A stretch of DNA of 38,133 nt from Ruminococcaceae bacterium UBA7101 (GCA_002493325.1 DKYL01000045.1:464-38596); one strand, 5' to 3'; positions 14,936-25,102 are shown, numbered from the stretch's first letter. Notes: generated from the letters alone by a model not told the origin. A program made the numbers and translations.

Positions 14936-16948
14936 TCAATTTTCCGGATTATTATCTGCTTCATCTGATGAAGGCTCTGTCGGTGTAAAGCTGGTGAAAT
15001 CAACATTTATATCCTGATCTCTGTCACCTTTAATACGTTCTGTCTGAACAGCGCCTGTTGATTCAAGCGAAACTCTGATTTCTATATCACCTGTATTATC
15101 AAGCGGAATGCTGAAGGTTTTATCTGTACCATCAAGCTTAACCTTATTTGATGAATAGCTCTTGCCGTCAAGCTCAATAATCAGTGTATCACTCTGTGAA
15201 TCAATCTCAGGCAGCTTAACAGTCAAGGCTGCTTTATAGGTTTTCACTGTTGTAGTAGTAGTAACACCTGATGAAATTGTGATTTTTATTGAATCTTCTG
15301 CCTGAGCAGAAACACCTGCATTAGGCGATTGTGAAAGAACAACTCCCTTAGGGGTCATACTGTCCTCTGTAACAAAACTGATATTTTTGAAACCGCATTT
15401 TTCAAGGAAAGCCCTTGCACCCTCCTGTTTAAGACCGATAACATCAGGAACGGTAATTGTTTCAACAACTGCAGTAGTAGGACCTGAACTGATATAAACA
15501 GTAATCTGTGCATCTGAACCGACAACACTGCCTGCCTTGGGGTCTGTATAAACAACCTTTCCCTCTTCAACTGTATCGCTGGCAACAGTGGTAAACTTAT
15601 AATTAATCAGTTTTTCCTGTTCAAGCGCTTTTTTTGCTTTATCCTCGGTCAATCCGTAAACATTGGGAACCTCAATATCATCCATTGACGCTGCAACAAC
15701 AAGCGTTACCTGACTTCCCTCAATAATTCTTGTACCAGCCTCAGGTGATTGTCTTAAAACAATACCGGGCTCAGCGTCAGCCGTTTTCTCCGTTTCAAGC
15801 ACAAACTGATACTTTTTGTTGGAGCTGACAAGAGCGTCATATGACTGTCCTACAAAATTCTCAAGCGTTCCTGAGCTTGTGTTGAAAGACCCTGTTATAC
15901 TCATTACAAGTGCAACAATTGCACCGATTAATACAACAACACCGATAACAACTGCCGTGATTACCTTTTTCTTGTGCTTAGGGTCGTAATACTCCTCTTC
16001 CTCATACTCGACCTCGTTGTTGTCATAAGCAGGCTCAACCCTATGCTCATTTTCCTGTGTCTGGATAACATACTTGGTAGGCTCCTTATCAACAAAATAA
16101 GAATAGTCAAAAACAGTTTCGGGATTTCTGATTATCTCCTCCACATCCACAAGCATTTCAGTTGCAGAGCAATACCTGTCGTCAGGATTTTTCTGCATAG
16201 CGTGAATACAAATCTGTTCCAGACCCAAAGGAATGTCAGGATTGATTTCAGTAAGCTTTTTTGCATCATTCTGAAGCTGCATTAAAGCAACCGATACCGC
16301 ATTGTCTGCCTCAAAAGGAACCTTGCCTGCAAGCATTTCATACAGCACTACACCAACGGAATAGATATCTGCCTTTTCGTCGGTGAACTCACCCTTTGCC
16401 TGTTCAGGACTTATATAATGGACAGAACCTATGGCGGTATCTGTCAGGGTTTTTGTATCGCTTCTTGAAAATCTCGCAATACCGAAATCAGCAACCTTGA
16501 TGCTGCCGTCTGACAGAAGGATTATATTCTGCGGCTTTATATCCCTGTGAACAATGCCCTTATCATGTGCGTGCTGAAGTGCACGAAGAATCTGTGTTGT
16601 GAAAAACAAAGCGTCATTCCAGGTAATGGCATTCTGCTTCTGAATATATTCTTTCAGTGTTATGCCGTCAACATACTCCATTACTATGTACTGGAGCTTT
16701 TCACCAAAGCTGACATCATAAACCTTAACAATATTAGGATGTGATAACAATGCAATTGCCTTGCTTTCGTTCTTAAAACGGCGGACAAAATCGTCATTGG
16801 TCAAAAATTCATCCTTGAGAATTTTGACTGCAACAATACGGTCATCAACATTGTCATATGCCTTATATACCACAGACATACCGCCAACGCCGATGATTTC
16901 CTGTATTTCATAGCGTCCGTCAAGTCGTTTTCCTACATAATTATCCAT
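14936..16948 (-). CDS. prkC: PASTA-domain Ser/Thr protein kinase
   Basis: A 670-residue membrane kinase. The kinase domain (about residues 11-270) has GVGGMSVVYKA, the lysine in VAVKILK, HRDIKPQN and DFGIARF. A single transmembrane segment spans about residues 327-350. Outside the cell, three PASTA repeats (about 355-565) bind muropeptides or beta-lactams in homologs; typical marks are VPNVYGLTEDKAKKAL and VPDVIGLKQEGARAFL. A beta-rich domain of about 100 residues follows and ends acidic. PrkC controls growth, spore germination and cell-wall synthesis in Firmicutes. It is 14 bases after its phosphatase gene prpC. Confidence 0.96.
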   Translation of the reverse strand: MDNYVGKRLDGRYEIQEIIGVGGMSVVYKAYDNVDDRIVAVKILKDEFLTNDDFVRRFKNESKAIALLSHPNIVKVYDVSFGEKLQYIVMEYVDGITLKEYIQKQNAITWNDALFFTTQILRALQHAHDKGIVHRDIKPQNIILLSDGSIKVADFGIARFSRSDTKTLTDTAIGSVHYISPEQAKGEFTDEKADIYSVGVVLYEMLAGKVPFEADNAVSVALMQLQNDAKKLTEINPDIPLGLEQICIHAMQKNPDDRYCSATEMLVDVEEIIRNPETVFDYSYFVDKEPTKYVIQTQENEHRVEPAYDNNEVEYEEEEYYDPKHKKKVITAVVIGVVVLIGAIVALVMSITGSFNTSSGTLENFVGQSYDALVSSNKKYQFVLETEKTADAEPGIVLRQSPEAGTRIIEGSQVTLVVAASMDDIEVPNVYGLTEDKAKKALEQEKLINYKFTTVASDTVEEGKVVYTDPKAGSVVGSDAQITVYISSGPTTAVVETITVPDVIGLKQEGARAFLEKCGFKNISFVTEDSMTPKGVVLSQSPNAGVSAQAEDSIKITISSGVTTTTTVKTYKAALTVKLPEIDSQSDTLIIELDGKSYSSNKVKLDGTDKTFSIPLDNTGDIEIRVSLESTGAVQTERIKGDRDQDINVDFTSFTPTEPSSDEADNNPEN

Positions 16949-16962
16949 TCTTAACTCTCCAA

Positions 16963-17691
16963 TTATTTTGATATAACTACAACAGTAATGTTATCTCCGC
17001 CGCCGTTTTCATTAGCCTTTTTAACCAATCTGTCCGCAAAAGCATAATGCTTTCCGTCGCTCATCAATTCAAGCATTTCTTCGTTAGAAACATAGTTTGA
17101 AAGACCGTCGGTGCAAAGCAGCAAGGTATCCTTGTCATCCAAATCAATTTGTTCAAAATCAATTTCTATACCCTTGTCAACACCCACTGCACGGGTAATT
17201 ATATTTTTATTCGGATGATGCTCTGCCTCTTCAGGGGTAATTTGACCCCTCAGGAGTAAATCCTGCACCATACTGTGGTCAGTCGTTATCTGGCGTATGC
17301 TTCCATTATTGATAACATACGCACGGCTGTCACCGGCGTGGGCAATATAGGCTTGATTATCACGAACAATTGCACACACAACTGTTGTGCCCATGCCTCT
17401 GAGCTCAGGCTGAGCCTCGGCAAAATCAAAGACCTCAATATTTGCCGCAGTCAAAGCTGAGTCGAGCATATTCTTTATTGAACCGTCACGCATCTGATCT
17501 CTGTAAGAAGCATTAATTTTATCGCTGATTACCTTGACTGCAAGTGCAGACGCAATATTTCCGCCTGCAGCACCGCCCATACCGTCGCATACAACAGACC
17601 ATACAACCTCGTCTGAAAATTCACCGACTGCATAAGCATCCTGATTGGAATCACGAACATTGCCTTTATCAGTTTTTGCAACTATTCTCAA
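16963..17691 (-). CDS. prpC: PP2C-type Ser/Thr protein phosphatase
   Basis: A metal-dependent phosphatase that reverses PrkC phosphorylation. PP2C motifs are DSNQDAY, CDGMGGAAGGNIAS, GDSRAYVI, DHSMVQDLLLRGQI, LLLCTDGLS and GGGDNITVV. I place the start at the TTG at 17691 (242 residues, MRIVAKTDKG): GAGGTG lies 6 bases before it. A GTG at 17700 is part of that binding site, so it is less likely. The first 23 bases overlap the rlmN end, indicating coupled translation. Confidence 0.94.
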   Translation of the reverse strand: MRIVAKTDKGNVRDSNQDAYAVGEFSDEVVWSVVCDGMGGAAGGNIASALAVKVISDKINASYRDQMRDGSIKNMLDSALTAANIEVFDFAEAQPELRGMGTTVVCAIVRDNQAYIAHAGDSRAYVINNGSIRQITTDHSMVQDLLLRGQITPEEAEHHPNKNIITRAVGVDKGIEIDFEQIDLDDKDTLLLCTDGLSNYVSNEEMLELMSDGKHYAFADRLVKKANENGGGDNITVVVISK

Positions 17692-18724
17692 TAATCTCAC
17701 CTCGGTTTTTTAATCTTCTAAGCTGTCCGCAGGATGCATTAATATCTGCACCGAGCGTTCTTCTTATTGTAGCATTAATTCCGTTTCTTTTCAATATATT
17801 TTGAAATTTGATTATATCAGCCTTGCTGCCACGCTTATTATCCCGTTCTCTGACATCATTAACAGGAATCAGATTAACATGGCAAAGGCTGCCCTTTAAT
17901 TTATCAGCAAGCTCCAGAGCATTCTCTTCACTGTCATTAACACCGCTAATCAATGTATATTCAAAGCTGACACGTCTTCCTGTTTTTCTGCCGTATTCAA
18001 AGCAGGCTTTAAGAAGCTCATCAACATTATATTTATTATTTACGGGCATTGTATTTGAGCGTATTTTATCATTCGGAGCGTGAAGAGAAATCGTTAGCGT
18101 AAGCTGCAAATCCATATCCATCAGCTCATATATTTTAGGCACAATGCCGCAGGTGGATACAGTAATATTTCTCATAGAAATATTCAGTCCGTCATCATCA
18201 TTTACATTTTTCAAAAATGCTTTCACATTTTCAAAATTATCAAGCGGTTCACCTATTCCCATCATAACAATGTGTGATATGCGAATACCTAAATCCTTCT
18301 GTGCACTGTGAATCTGACTTTCAATTTCGCCTGCAGTCAGATTCCTTTTAAAGCCTGCAAGGGTTGAGGCACAGAAGGTACAGCCCATTTTACAGCCGAC
18401 CTGTGATGACACGCATATGGTAAAGCCGTATTTATATTTCATTACTACGCTTTCAACATATTCGCCGTCATAAAGACGAAACAGATATTTCACAGTACCG
18501 TCAATGGAAGATACATATTTATCCTCAATTTCACAACCTGAAATGAAATAGTCTTCACTTAGCCTTTGTCTTAAAGCCTTGCTGATATTCGTCATTTCAT
18601 CAAAGGAGCTTACGCCGTCACTATGAAGCCATTTGAATATCTGCCCTACTCTGAACTTCGGCTGTGACAAATCAGCCATTGCATTATTCAGTTGTTCTGA
18701 TGTAAGCGCTTTAATATCAGTCAT
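17669..18724 (-). CDS. rlmN: 23S rRNA (A2503-C2)/tRNA (A37-C2) methyltransferase RlmN
   Basis: A radical SAM enzyme of 351 residues that methylates A2503 of 23S rRNA and A37 of some tRNAs. The cluster motif C-x3-C-x2-C (CKMGCTFC) is clear. GIGEPLDN and CGIVPKIYEL follow, and the C-terminal catalytic cysteine sits in DINASCGQLRR. Its start overlaps the rsmB stop by 8 bases (ATGACTGA). Position after rsmB and before prpC is the same as in B. subtilis. Confidence 0.96.
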   Translation of the reverse strand: MTDIKALTSEQLNNAMADLSQPKFRVGQIFKWLHSDGVSSFDEMTNISKALRQRLSEDYFISGCEIEDKYVSSIDGTVKYLFRLYDGEYVESVVMKYKYGFTICVSSQVGCKMGCTFCASTLAGFKRNLTAGEIESQIHSAQKDLGIRISHIVMMGIGEPLDNFENVKAFLKNVNDDDGLNISMRNITVSTCGIVPKIYELMDMDLQLTLTISLHAPNDKIRSNTMPVNNKYNVDELLKACFEYGRKTGRRVSFEYTLISGVNDSEENALELADKLKGSLCHVNLIPVNDVRERDNKRGSKADIIKFQNILKRNGINATIRRTLGADINASCGQLRRLKNRGEIIENSCKN

Positions 18725-19952
18725 AGTTTTTAGTCAATACCGCAAAATAAAATCCGTCACCGCCGTTGGACGACGGAAAAATTGTTTTGTCATATTCAAG
18801 GCTGAAGCCCGAATGCTCATTCAGAAAGGCAGAAACAACCTTTTCATTTTCTTTTTTATTAAGTGTGCAGGTTGAATAAATGATTCTGCCGCCGTCTTTT
18901 AAATACATTGCAGATGTTTTAAGAATATTCAACTGAATTTCAGGCAAATCCTTAATGCTGTCCAGATTCTTATATCTGATTTCAGGCTTTCTTCTCACAA
19001 TACCAAAGCCTGAACAAGGAACATCACATAAAATTCTGTCAGCCTCAGGTATAGTATCGCTATATACAGATGCATCATTGACACCTGATATAATAACATT
19101 CAGTTCAAGCCTTTCTGCACTTTTTTTAACAAGCTCTGCCCTGTGCTCATATAAATCAAAAGCATATAACCTGCCATTATTTTCCATATCCTGTGCAATA
19201 GTAAAAGCCTTGCCGCCCGGTGCTGAACAAAAATCAATAACCGTTTCACCCGGCTTTGCCTGAAGTGCTTTTGCACAATGATAGCTTGACAAATCTTCAA
19301 TGTAAAACAAACCGTTTTTATAAGCACGGCTGCTGTTAAAATCAATGCTTGAATGAATTAAAACAACCTCTTCCAATACTTCACAGTCAACACCTTCTTC
19401 AAGCAATTCATAGCAAAGCTCCCCTGCATCAACGAACTGCCGATTGGGTATGGCATAAATAGGCGGTCTTTCATTCAGTGCAGGCAGAAATTCACTTACT
19501 GTATCTGCACCATACTGCTTATTCCACATATTTATCAAACACTCAGGCACGGAATATTTAATGGAAGGATTATCAAGTTCCTCTCTGTTACTGTCAATTT
19601 TATGTAAAACAGCATTAACAAGCTTTGAATAATAGTCCTGTTTTATATCGCGCGTAAGCTTAACACTTTCATTAATGGCAGCACTGCTCGGCACCTTATC
19701 CATAAACAAAAGCTGATAAGCACCAAGCCTTAAAACAGTCATAATTTTAGGCTTGGGTTTAGCGGTTAAATATTTATTGATATAATAATCAAGTGTAATT
19801 TTTCTTTCAACAACACCATAAACCAAAGCACTAATAAAAGCCTTATCCTTGTCAACATCCTTCAAAGCATTGTCAACTGCTAAATTGGAATACGTGCTGT
19901 CATAGAATATTTTGTGTAATGTTTCAAATGCAATCAGTCTTGAACTTTTCAT
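18717..19952 (-). CDS. rsmB: 16S rRNA (cytosine967-C5)-methyltransferase RsmB
   Basis: A 411-residue m5C methyltransferase. The N-terminal NusB-like RNA-binding domain (about residues 1-130) is followed by a Rossmann-type catalytic domain. SAM-binding motif is DFCSAPGGKAF, the catalytic cysteines are in DVPCSGFG and YSTCTLNKKENE. The ATG shares bases with the yugP stop (TAATG). It overlaps rlmN by 8 bases. Confidence 0.95.
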   Translation of the reverse strand: MKSSRLIAFETLHKIFYDSTYSNLAVDNALKDVDKDKAFISALVYGVVERKITLDYYINKYLTAKPKPKIMTVLRLGAYQLLFMDKVPSSAAINESVKLTRDIKQDYYSKLVNAVLHKIDSNREELDNPSIKYSVPECLINMWNKQYGADTVSEFLPALNERPPIYAIPNRQFVDAGELCYELLEEGVDCEVLEEVVLIHSSIDFNSSRAYKNGLFYIEDLSSYHCAKALQAKPGETVIDFCSAPGGKAFTIAQDMENNGRLYAFDLYEHRAELVKKSAERLELNVIISGVNDASVYSDTIPEADRILCDVPCSGFGIVRRKPEIRYKNLDSIKDLPEIQLNILKTSAMYLKDGGRIIYSTCTLNKKENEKVVSAFLNEHSGFSLEYDKTIFPSSNGGDGFYFAVLTKNYD

Positions 19953-20644
19953 TATCTTCTGTTCCTGTTAACAACCAAAAATAATCTGAGCAGCGTTGCA
20001 AGTGCCGATGCTAATGCAGCAACATAGGTAAGAGCTGCCGCTGTCAACACACTCTTCGCTCCCTGATATTCATCAGCATCCAAAAATCCGTTTCCTTCAA
20101 TTGTATTCAGTGCCCTGCGTGATGCATTAAATTCAACAGGTAAAGTAATAAGCTGAAATAATGCAACTGCACCATAAAGAATCAGTCCTGCATAAATCAA
20201 TGTATCACTGTAAAGCATCATACCAATTAAAGCCAAAGGAATACCAAGCCAAGAGCCTATTCTTGTTGCAGGAATAACTGCATTTCTTATTTTAAGCGGA
20301 AAATAACCCTCAGCGTGCTGACAAGCGTGACCTGCCTCGTGACAGGCAATACCAATAGCCGCGACACTTGTGGAAGAAAAAACAGCTTCACTAAGACAAA
20401 TTTCCTTGGTCTTTGGATTGTAGTGGTCTGTAAGACTTCCCGATATTCTTTTGATTTTGACGTCATGAATACCGTTTATTCTGAGCAGCTGGTAGGCTGC
20501 ATCTGCGCCTGTCATACCACGGCTGCCTTTAACACGTGAATATCTGTTAAATGACGATTTCACCTTTATCTGACAAAATACTGCAAATAAAAGCACCGGA
20601 ATCATAATAAATCCTGTTAAATAATAAGTAAAATATGCTCCCAT
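19952..20644 (-). CDS. yugP: YugP-type zinc metallopeptidase, membrane-bound
   Basis: A 230-residue membrane peptidase of the YugP (peptidase_Zn, DUF) family. The catalytic motif is HEAGH (ACHEAGHACQHAEG). It has an N-terminal membrane segment and three or more after the motif (IGSWLGIPLALIGMML, LIYAGLILYGAVALF, and the C-terminal one). I place the start at the ATG at 20644, with GGTGA 5 bases ahead; a GTG at 20653 inside the fmt stop region is less likely. It stands between fmt and rsmB, a Clostridia arrangement absent in B. subtilis. Substrate unknown. Confidence 0.88.
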   Translation of the reverse strand: MGAYFTYYLTGFIMIPVLLFAVFCQIKVKSSFNRYSRVKGSRGMTGADAAYQLLRINGIHDVKIKRISGSLTDHYNPKTKEICLSEAVFSSTSVAAIGIACHEAGHACQHAEGYFPLKIRNAVIPATRIGSWLGIPLALIGMMLYSDTLIYAGLILYGAVALFQLITLPVEFNASRRALNTIEGNGFLDADEYQGAKSVLTAAALTYVAALASALATLLRLFLVVNRNRR

Positions 20645-20645
20645 A

Positions 20646-21575
20646 TCATTCACCCAAAATTGTACCTAATTCTAATTTGTTACCTGCAAGAAATGATTTA
20701 ATGTCCATTTTCTTTTTGCCCTGCGGCTGTATTTCGAGAATATCGACACAATTGCCATCGCCACAGCACACAGTTAACACCCCTTTATTATCGACAATTT
20801 CACCTGTCTTATCAGAGGTTTTTAATGACAATAAAGTTTTATGAATTTTAAATTCTTTTCCGTCAATAACTGTTGATGCACAGGGCCAGGTCTGAAGACC
20901 CCTCACAAGATTATGAACCTCTTTGGCAGATTTTGACCAATCAATCGGACTGAGCTGCTTTGTAATCTTTGCAGCGTATGTGGATAATGTATCATCCTGT
21001 ACAGTAAATTCAGCATTGCCGCTTTCAATCCTATCAAGTGCTTTTATCAAGGAAACAGCACCCTGCTTTGCAAGTCGGTCAAAAAGCTCGGCAGATGTTT
21101 CATCCTCACCGATTTTAGTCTTATCAACTAAAATCATATCACCAGTATCAAGACCCTCAGCCATTTTCATTATAGTAATGCCTGTTTCTTTATCACCATT
21201 AAGCACCGCCCACTGTATAGGTGCAGCACCACGGTATTTAGGAAGAAGCGATGCGTGAATATTTACACAACCGTATTTTGGATAATCCAAAATGTTTTTT
21301 GGCAGGATTTTACCATATGCCGCAACAACAATTATATCAGGATTAAGATTTTGTATTAATTCATAAGCATCATCATTCTTTAAAGAATCTGGCTGATAAA
21401 CAGATAATCCGTTCTGCACTGCAAATGCTTTAACCGGCGGCGGTGTCAGCACCTGCTTTCTGCCAACAGGCTTGTCAGGCTGAGAAAATACGCCGATAAT
21501 ATTGTGCTTTGAGTTATATAATACTTCCAGAGCCGGCACAGCAAAATCAGGTGTGCCCATAAAAACAATATTCAT
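20646..21575 (-). CDS. fmt: Methionyl-tRNA formyltransferase
   Basis: A 309-residue cytoplasmic enzyme that formylates initiator Met-tRNA using 10-formyl-tetrahydrofolate. The core SLLPKYRGAAPIQWAVLNG and the start MNIVFMGTPDFAVPAL are diagnostic. The C-terminal tRNA-binding domain follows residue 205. It is 10 bases after def, the enzyme that later removes the formyl group, a common pairing. Confidence 0.97.
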   Translation of the reverse strand: MNIVFMGTPDFAVPALEVLYNSKHNIIGVFSQPDKPVGRKQVLTPPPVKAFAVQNGLSVYQPDSLKNDDAYELIQNLNPDIIVVAAYGKILPKNILDYPKYGCVNIHASLLPKYRGAAPIQWAVLNGDKETGITIMKMAEGLDTGDMILVDKTKIGEDETSAELFDRLAKQGAVSLIKALDRIESGNAEFTVQDDTLSTYAAKITKQLSPIDWSKSAKEVHNLVRGLQTWPCASTVIDGKEFKIHKTLLSLKTSDKTGEIVDNKGVLTVCCGDGNCVDILEIQPQGKKKMDIKSFLAGNKLELGTILGE

Positions 21576-21585
21576 TCAATCACCA

Positions 21586-22044
21586 TTAATTGTTAAGTGT
21601 TTCACCCTCAATAATATGTGAGGTAAAGAGTATTCCGTCAAGATGATCAATCTCATGACAGAATGCCTTTGCTTTTAAGTCCTCGCCTGTAAACACCTGC
21701 CATTTTCCGTTTCTGTCCTGTGCCTTAACCTGTACTCTCTGCGGTCTTTTCGTATTAGCCCATTTGCCCGGCAATGACAGACAGCCTTCCTGAGAAATCT
21801 GTTCACCCTCTTCAAAAGTAATTTCAGGGTTAACAAGCTCCATAGGACCTTCGCCAATATCAATAACAACCACTCTTTTTAAAATTCCAACCTGTACGGC
21901 GGCAAGACCTACACCATTCCCGTCATACATAGTTTCCTTCATATCATCAATAAGCATAGCGAGCCTATCATCAAATTTTTCAACAACTCTGCTTTTCTTA
22001 TACAAAATAGGATCGCCAAGCTTAACTATATTTCTTAACGCCAT
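21586..22044 (-). CDS. def: Peptide deformylase
   Basis: A 152-residue metal enzyme that removes the formyl group from nascent proteins. All three motifs are present: GVGLAAVQVG, EGCLSLPG (metal cysteine) and HEIDH (metal histidines and catalytic glutamate). The length fits the short type I form. It lies 25 bases after priA and 10 before fmt. Confidence 0.97.
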   Translation of the reverse strand: MALRNIVKLGDPILYKKSRVVEKFDDRLAMLIDDMKETMYDGNGVGLAAVQVGILKRVVVIDIGEGPMELVNPEITFEEGEQISQEGCLSLPGKWANTKRPQRVQVKAQDRNGKWQVFTGEDLKAKAFCHEIDHLDGILFTSHIIEGETLNN

Positions 22045-22069
22045 TCTCTATTCTCCTAATTTTATTATC

Positions 22070-24292
22070 CTAATTCAAATTATAAGGATTGAGGTCTAAT
22101 GATACCTGAACATCCTTATATTCTTTAATTTTACTTAATCTTATTAAAATATCATTAAAAAGTTTGCGAATTTTTTTTGAATTTTTACATTTTATTGACA
22201 ATCTGTATCTGTACTGATTGTTCAGCTTTGAAATTTTAGCAGGGCTGGGACCGAGCACTATCAGCTTCTGACTGTTATCGGAATTAAGCTCCTTTAAAAT
22301 ATCAAAAAAAGCTTTTGCACAAAGTGCAACAGTATTTTCATTTTCACCCACAAAGGACGCAGAATAAATGTCACAATACGGCGGATAAATCATTGCCTTT
22401 CTCAGTGAAATTTCATTATTATAAAATGATTTATAGTCCTGATTCGCAGCAAATTCAAGGGTCGGATTAAAAGGATTAATCGTCTGAATAACAGCAAGTC
22501 CCCTGTCATCACGTCTGCCGCTTCTGCCGATGACCTGTGTAATCAAATCAAAACAGCGTTCACTGCTGTTATAGTTTTCATCATAAAGTGAGTTGTCAGC
22601 ATTAACAACACCCACCAGCGTTACATCAGGAAAATCAAGACCCTTTGCAACCATCTGTGTTCCTATCAGAATATCATATTCGTGATTTTTAAATGCATTG
22701 AACAATTTATCGTGACTGAATTTTGATGAAGTTGTATCTGCATCCATACGAAGAATTTTCGCAGTCGGAAACAATGCTGTCAGCTCATCTTCTATTCTTT
22801 GCGTACCATAGCCGCTGTATCTTATATTTTCACTGCCGCATTCAGGGCATTTGTTATCAAGTCTTTTGGTATAGCCGCAATAATGACATACCAGCCTGTT
22901 ACTATAGCTGTGATATGTTAATGAAATGGAACAGCTTGGGCAGGTAATTACATGACCGCAATCACTGCAGGCAATAAAAGTGTTATAACCGCGTCTGTTA
23001 ATCAGCAGAATAGCCTGCTTATTATGCTCAAGTGTTTCCTGCAAACATTCCTTTAACCTGGATGAAATCGGTGTTCTGTTGCCGTTCTTTATTTCAGCCT
23101 TCATATCAACAGTGATAACCTCAGGCAGTTTTGACTCGCCAAAGCGCTCATCAATTTCACAAAGTTGGATTTTGCCTGCAACTGCATTAGAATAGCTATC
23201 AAGGCTTGGTGTTGCAGAGGTCATCAGGAACAATGCTTTATTATACTTTGCTCTGAAATTTGCAACCTCTTTTGTACTGTACCTCGGTGTACGCTCGCTT
23301 TTATACGTATTCTCCTGCTCCTCATCCATAACAATAAGTCCGAGATTTTGAACAGGTGCAAAAACCGCACTGCGTGTGCCTACAACAATTTTAGCATCGC
23401 CATTGCTGATGCGCTTATATTCATCATTACGCTCACCAAGTGACAATCCGCTGTGAATAACTGCAACCCTGCTTCCGTATCTGTTATGAAATATCGACAA
23501 AGCCTGTGAAGTCAAACCAATCTCAGGAACAAGAACTATAACATCCCTTCCCTGCTCTATCACACGGTCAATCAGCTTTAAATAAACCTGTGTTTTTCCG
23601 CAGCCTGTTACACCAAACAGCAAACCGCTGCCGCCGTCAGCATTCATCATTTTCAAAAATGTCTGATAGGCTTTGCTCTGCTTTGGTGACAATTCAATCT
23701 CAGCATCATCAATTTGATTATCTGAAACAATATAGGGCGTTCTGTAAACCTGTTTATCAAAAAAAGATATAACACCATATTTCTCAAGATTATTTAAAAC
23801 AGCTTTTCCAACCGAACAAAATTCACAGATTTCATCCACACCTGCAGTTCCGATGTCAAAAAGCAAATTCACAACACTTCTTTGCTTAGGGGTAAGCTTT
23901 GGCAAATCATTCTCATTTTCAATAAGAAGTGTTGCCATCTTTGAAGATTTATCTCCAACCTTACCATAGCCTCTCGGAAGCATCTGTTTCAAACAATCAA
24001 AGGTTGTGCAAAAGCAACGCTCCTTTAACCAGAGAGCAAGTGAAACCATCTCTTCACTGAGAAGCGGTGCAGCAGAAACAACGGAGTCAATTTCCTTAAG
24101 CTTGGAATTGATTGCAGTATACAATTTAACAACCATTCCTTCACGCAGCTTGTTGCCGTTGCCGAATGGTACTTTGACCATCATACCAACCTTAACAACA
24201 TTTAAAAGCTTATCGGGAACGTAGTAATCATAATCACTGTCAATATTGAAAAATGCTTTTTCAACAGCAACAGTTGCAATAAGCCTGTTCAT
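22070..24292 (-). CDS. priA: Primosomal replication restart helicase PriA
   Basis: A 740-residue helicase that reloads the replisome at stalled forks. It has the N-terminal DNA-binding region, Walker A (GVTGCGKTQVYL), DEEQ box (MDEEQENTYK), and the zinc-binding insertion with paired CxxC motifs (CSDC, CPSC, CHYC, CPEC). GTQMVAKGLDFPDV and QVIGRSGRRD complete the helicase core. Its ATG shares one base with the rpoZ stop. B. subtilis has coaBC between the two; it is absent here. Confidence 0.97.
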   Translation of the reverse strand: MNRLIATVAVEKAFFNIDSDYDYYVPDKLLNVVKVGMMVKVPFGNGNKLREGMVVKLYTAINSKLKEIDSVVSAAPLLSEEMVSLALWLKERCFCTTFDCLKQMLPRGYGKVGDKSSKMATLLIENENDLPKLTPKQRSVVNLLFDIGTAGVDEICEFCSVGKAVLNNLEKYGVISFFDKQVYRTPYIVSDNQIDDAEIELSPKQSKAYQTFLKMMNADGGSGLLFGVTGCGKTQVYLKLIDRVIEQGRDVIVLVPEIGLTSQALSIFHNRYGSRVAVIHSGLSLGERNDEYKRISNGDAKIVVGTRSAVFAPVQNLGLIVMDEEQENTYKSERTPRYSTKEVANFRAKYNKALFLMTSATPSLDSYSNAVAGKIQLCEIDERFGESKLPEVITVDMKAEIKNGNRTPISSRLKECLQETLEHNKQAILLINRRGYNTFIACSDCGHVITCPSCSISLTYHSYSNRLVCHYCGYTKRLDNKCPECGSENIRYSGYGTQRIEDELTALFPTAKILRMDADTTSSKFSHDKLFNAFKNHEYDILIGTQMVAKGLDFPDVTLVGVVNADNSLYDENYNSSERCFDLITQVIGRSGRRDDRGLAVIQTINPFNPTLEFAANQDYKSFYNNEISLRKAMIYPPYCDIYSASFVGENENTVALCAKAFFDILKELNSDNSQKLIVLGPSPAKISKLNNQYRYRLSIKCKNSKKIRKLFNDILIRLSKIKEYKDVQVSLDLNPYNLN

Positions 24293-24501
24293 TATTTTGA
24301 TTTGATTTCTTCAGGCTCATCAATAACGTACTTTCCCTCAAGGATTTCATCAATAGCAACTGAAACGGTTTTTACATCAATGTGTTCTTCCCTTGCAATA
24401 GCCTCGTCACGAATTTCTCTTGCTCTTTTTGCTGTACCTACAACAAGGCTGTAACGGCTGTTGCAGTTCTTTAATAATTTCTTTAAATCCGGATTAAACA
24501 T
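24292..24501 (-). CDS. rpoZ: RNA polymerase omega subunit
   Basis: A 69-residue omega subunit, which stabilises RNA polymerase assembly. The conserved stretch SRYSLVVGTAKRAREI and the position between gmk and priA identify it. It is 31 bases after gmk and coupled to priA by TAATG. Confidence 0.93.
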   Translation of the reverse strand: MFNPDLKKLLKNCNSRYSLVVGTAKRAREIRDEAIAREEHIDVKTVSVAIDEILEGKYVIDEPEEIKSK

Positions 24502-24532
24502 AATAAATATCTCCTAACAATTATTTTAGTAA

Positions 24533-25102
24533 TTAACCGCGCTTTTTAAGCTCGGCGTTAAGTATTTTATTTATATTATCGACGCACTCATACAAGTCGT
24601 CGTTAACAACCTGATAATCATATTTGTCTTTATATGAAAGCTCAACCATAGCGATATCAAGACGGCTTTTAATAACATCATCACCATCACTGTCCCTGAC
24701 TCTCAAACGCTTTTCAAGCTCCTCAATGCTGGGTGGCAGAAGAAAAATTGAAAGGCAGTCAGGATATAACTCTTTAATTTTTTCAGCACCATTGACATCA
24801 ATTATCAAAAAGCAGACCTTACCCTGCTCAACAGCATCATGAATACCTTTTACAGGCGTTCCGTAATAACAACCATTATAGTTGTTAAATTCAAGGAGCC
24901 CGCCGTTTTCAATCATATTCTTAAATTCATTTTCATTCACAAAGAAATAGTTTACGCCGTCGATCTCACCCTCTCTGGGCATTCTTGTAGTTGCGGAAAC
25001 AGATTCAACAACATCATCTCTCAGCTTGCATATTTCCTTAAAAACCGTATCCTTGCCGCAGCCGCTGGGTGCAGAGAACACAACAAGCATCCCTTTACTC
25101 AT
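24533..25102 (-). CDS. gmk: Guanylate kinase
   Basis: A 189-residue enzyme that turns GMP into GDP. I place the start at 25102 (MSKGMLVVFSAPSG) with AGGAGG 9 bases ahead; a longer frame upstream lies inside remA. The P-loop reads SAPSGCGKDT: the first glycine of GxxxxGK is replaced by alanine. GMP-binding residues in SATTRMPREGE and the lid region are normal. It overlaps the remA end by 8 bases. Confidence 0.95.
   Translation of the reverse strand: MSKGMLVVFSAPSGCGKDTVFKEICKLRDDVVESVSATTRMPREGEIDGVNYFFVNENEFKNMIENGGLLEFNNYNGCYYGTPVKGIHDAVEQGKVCFLIIDVNGAEKIKELYPDCLSIFLLPPSIEELEKRLRVRDSDGDDVIKSRLDIAMVELSYKDKYDYQVVNDDLYECVDNINKILNAELKKRG

Noticed and set aside
17698..17700. GTG at 17700 as the prpC start
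   Set aside because: It is part of the GAGGTG binding site for the TTG at 17691.
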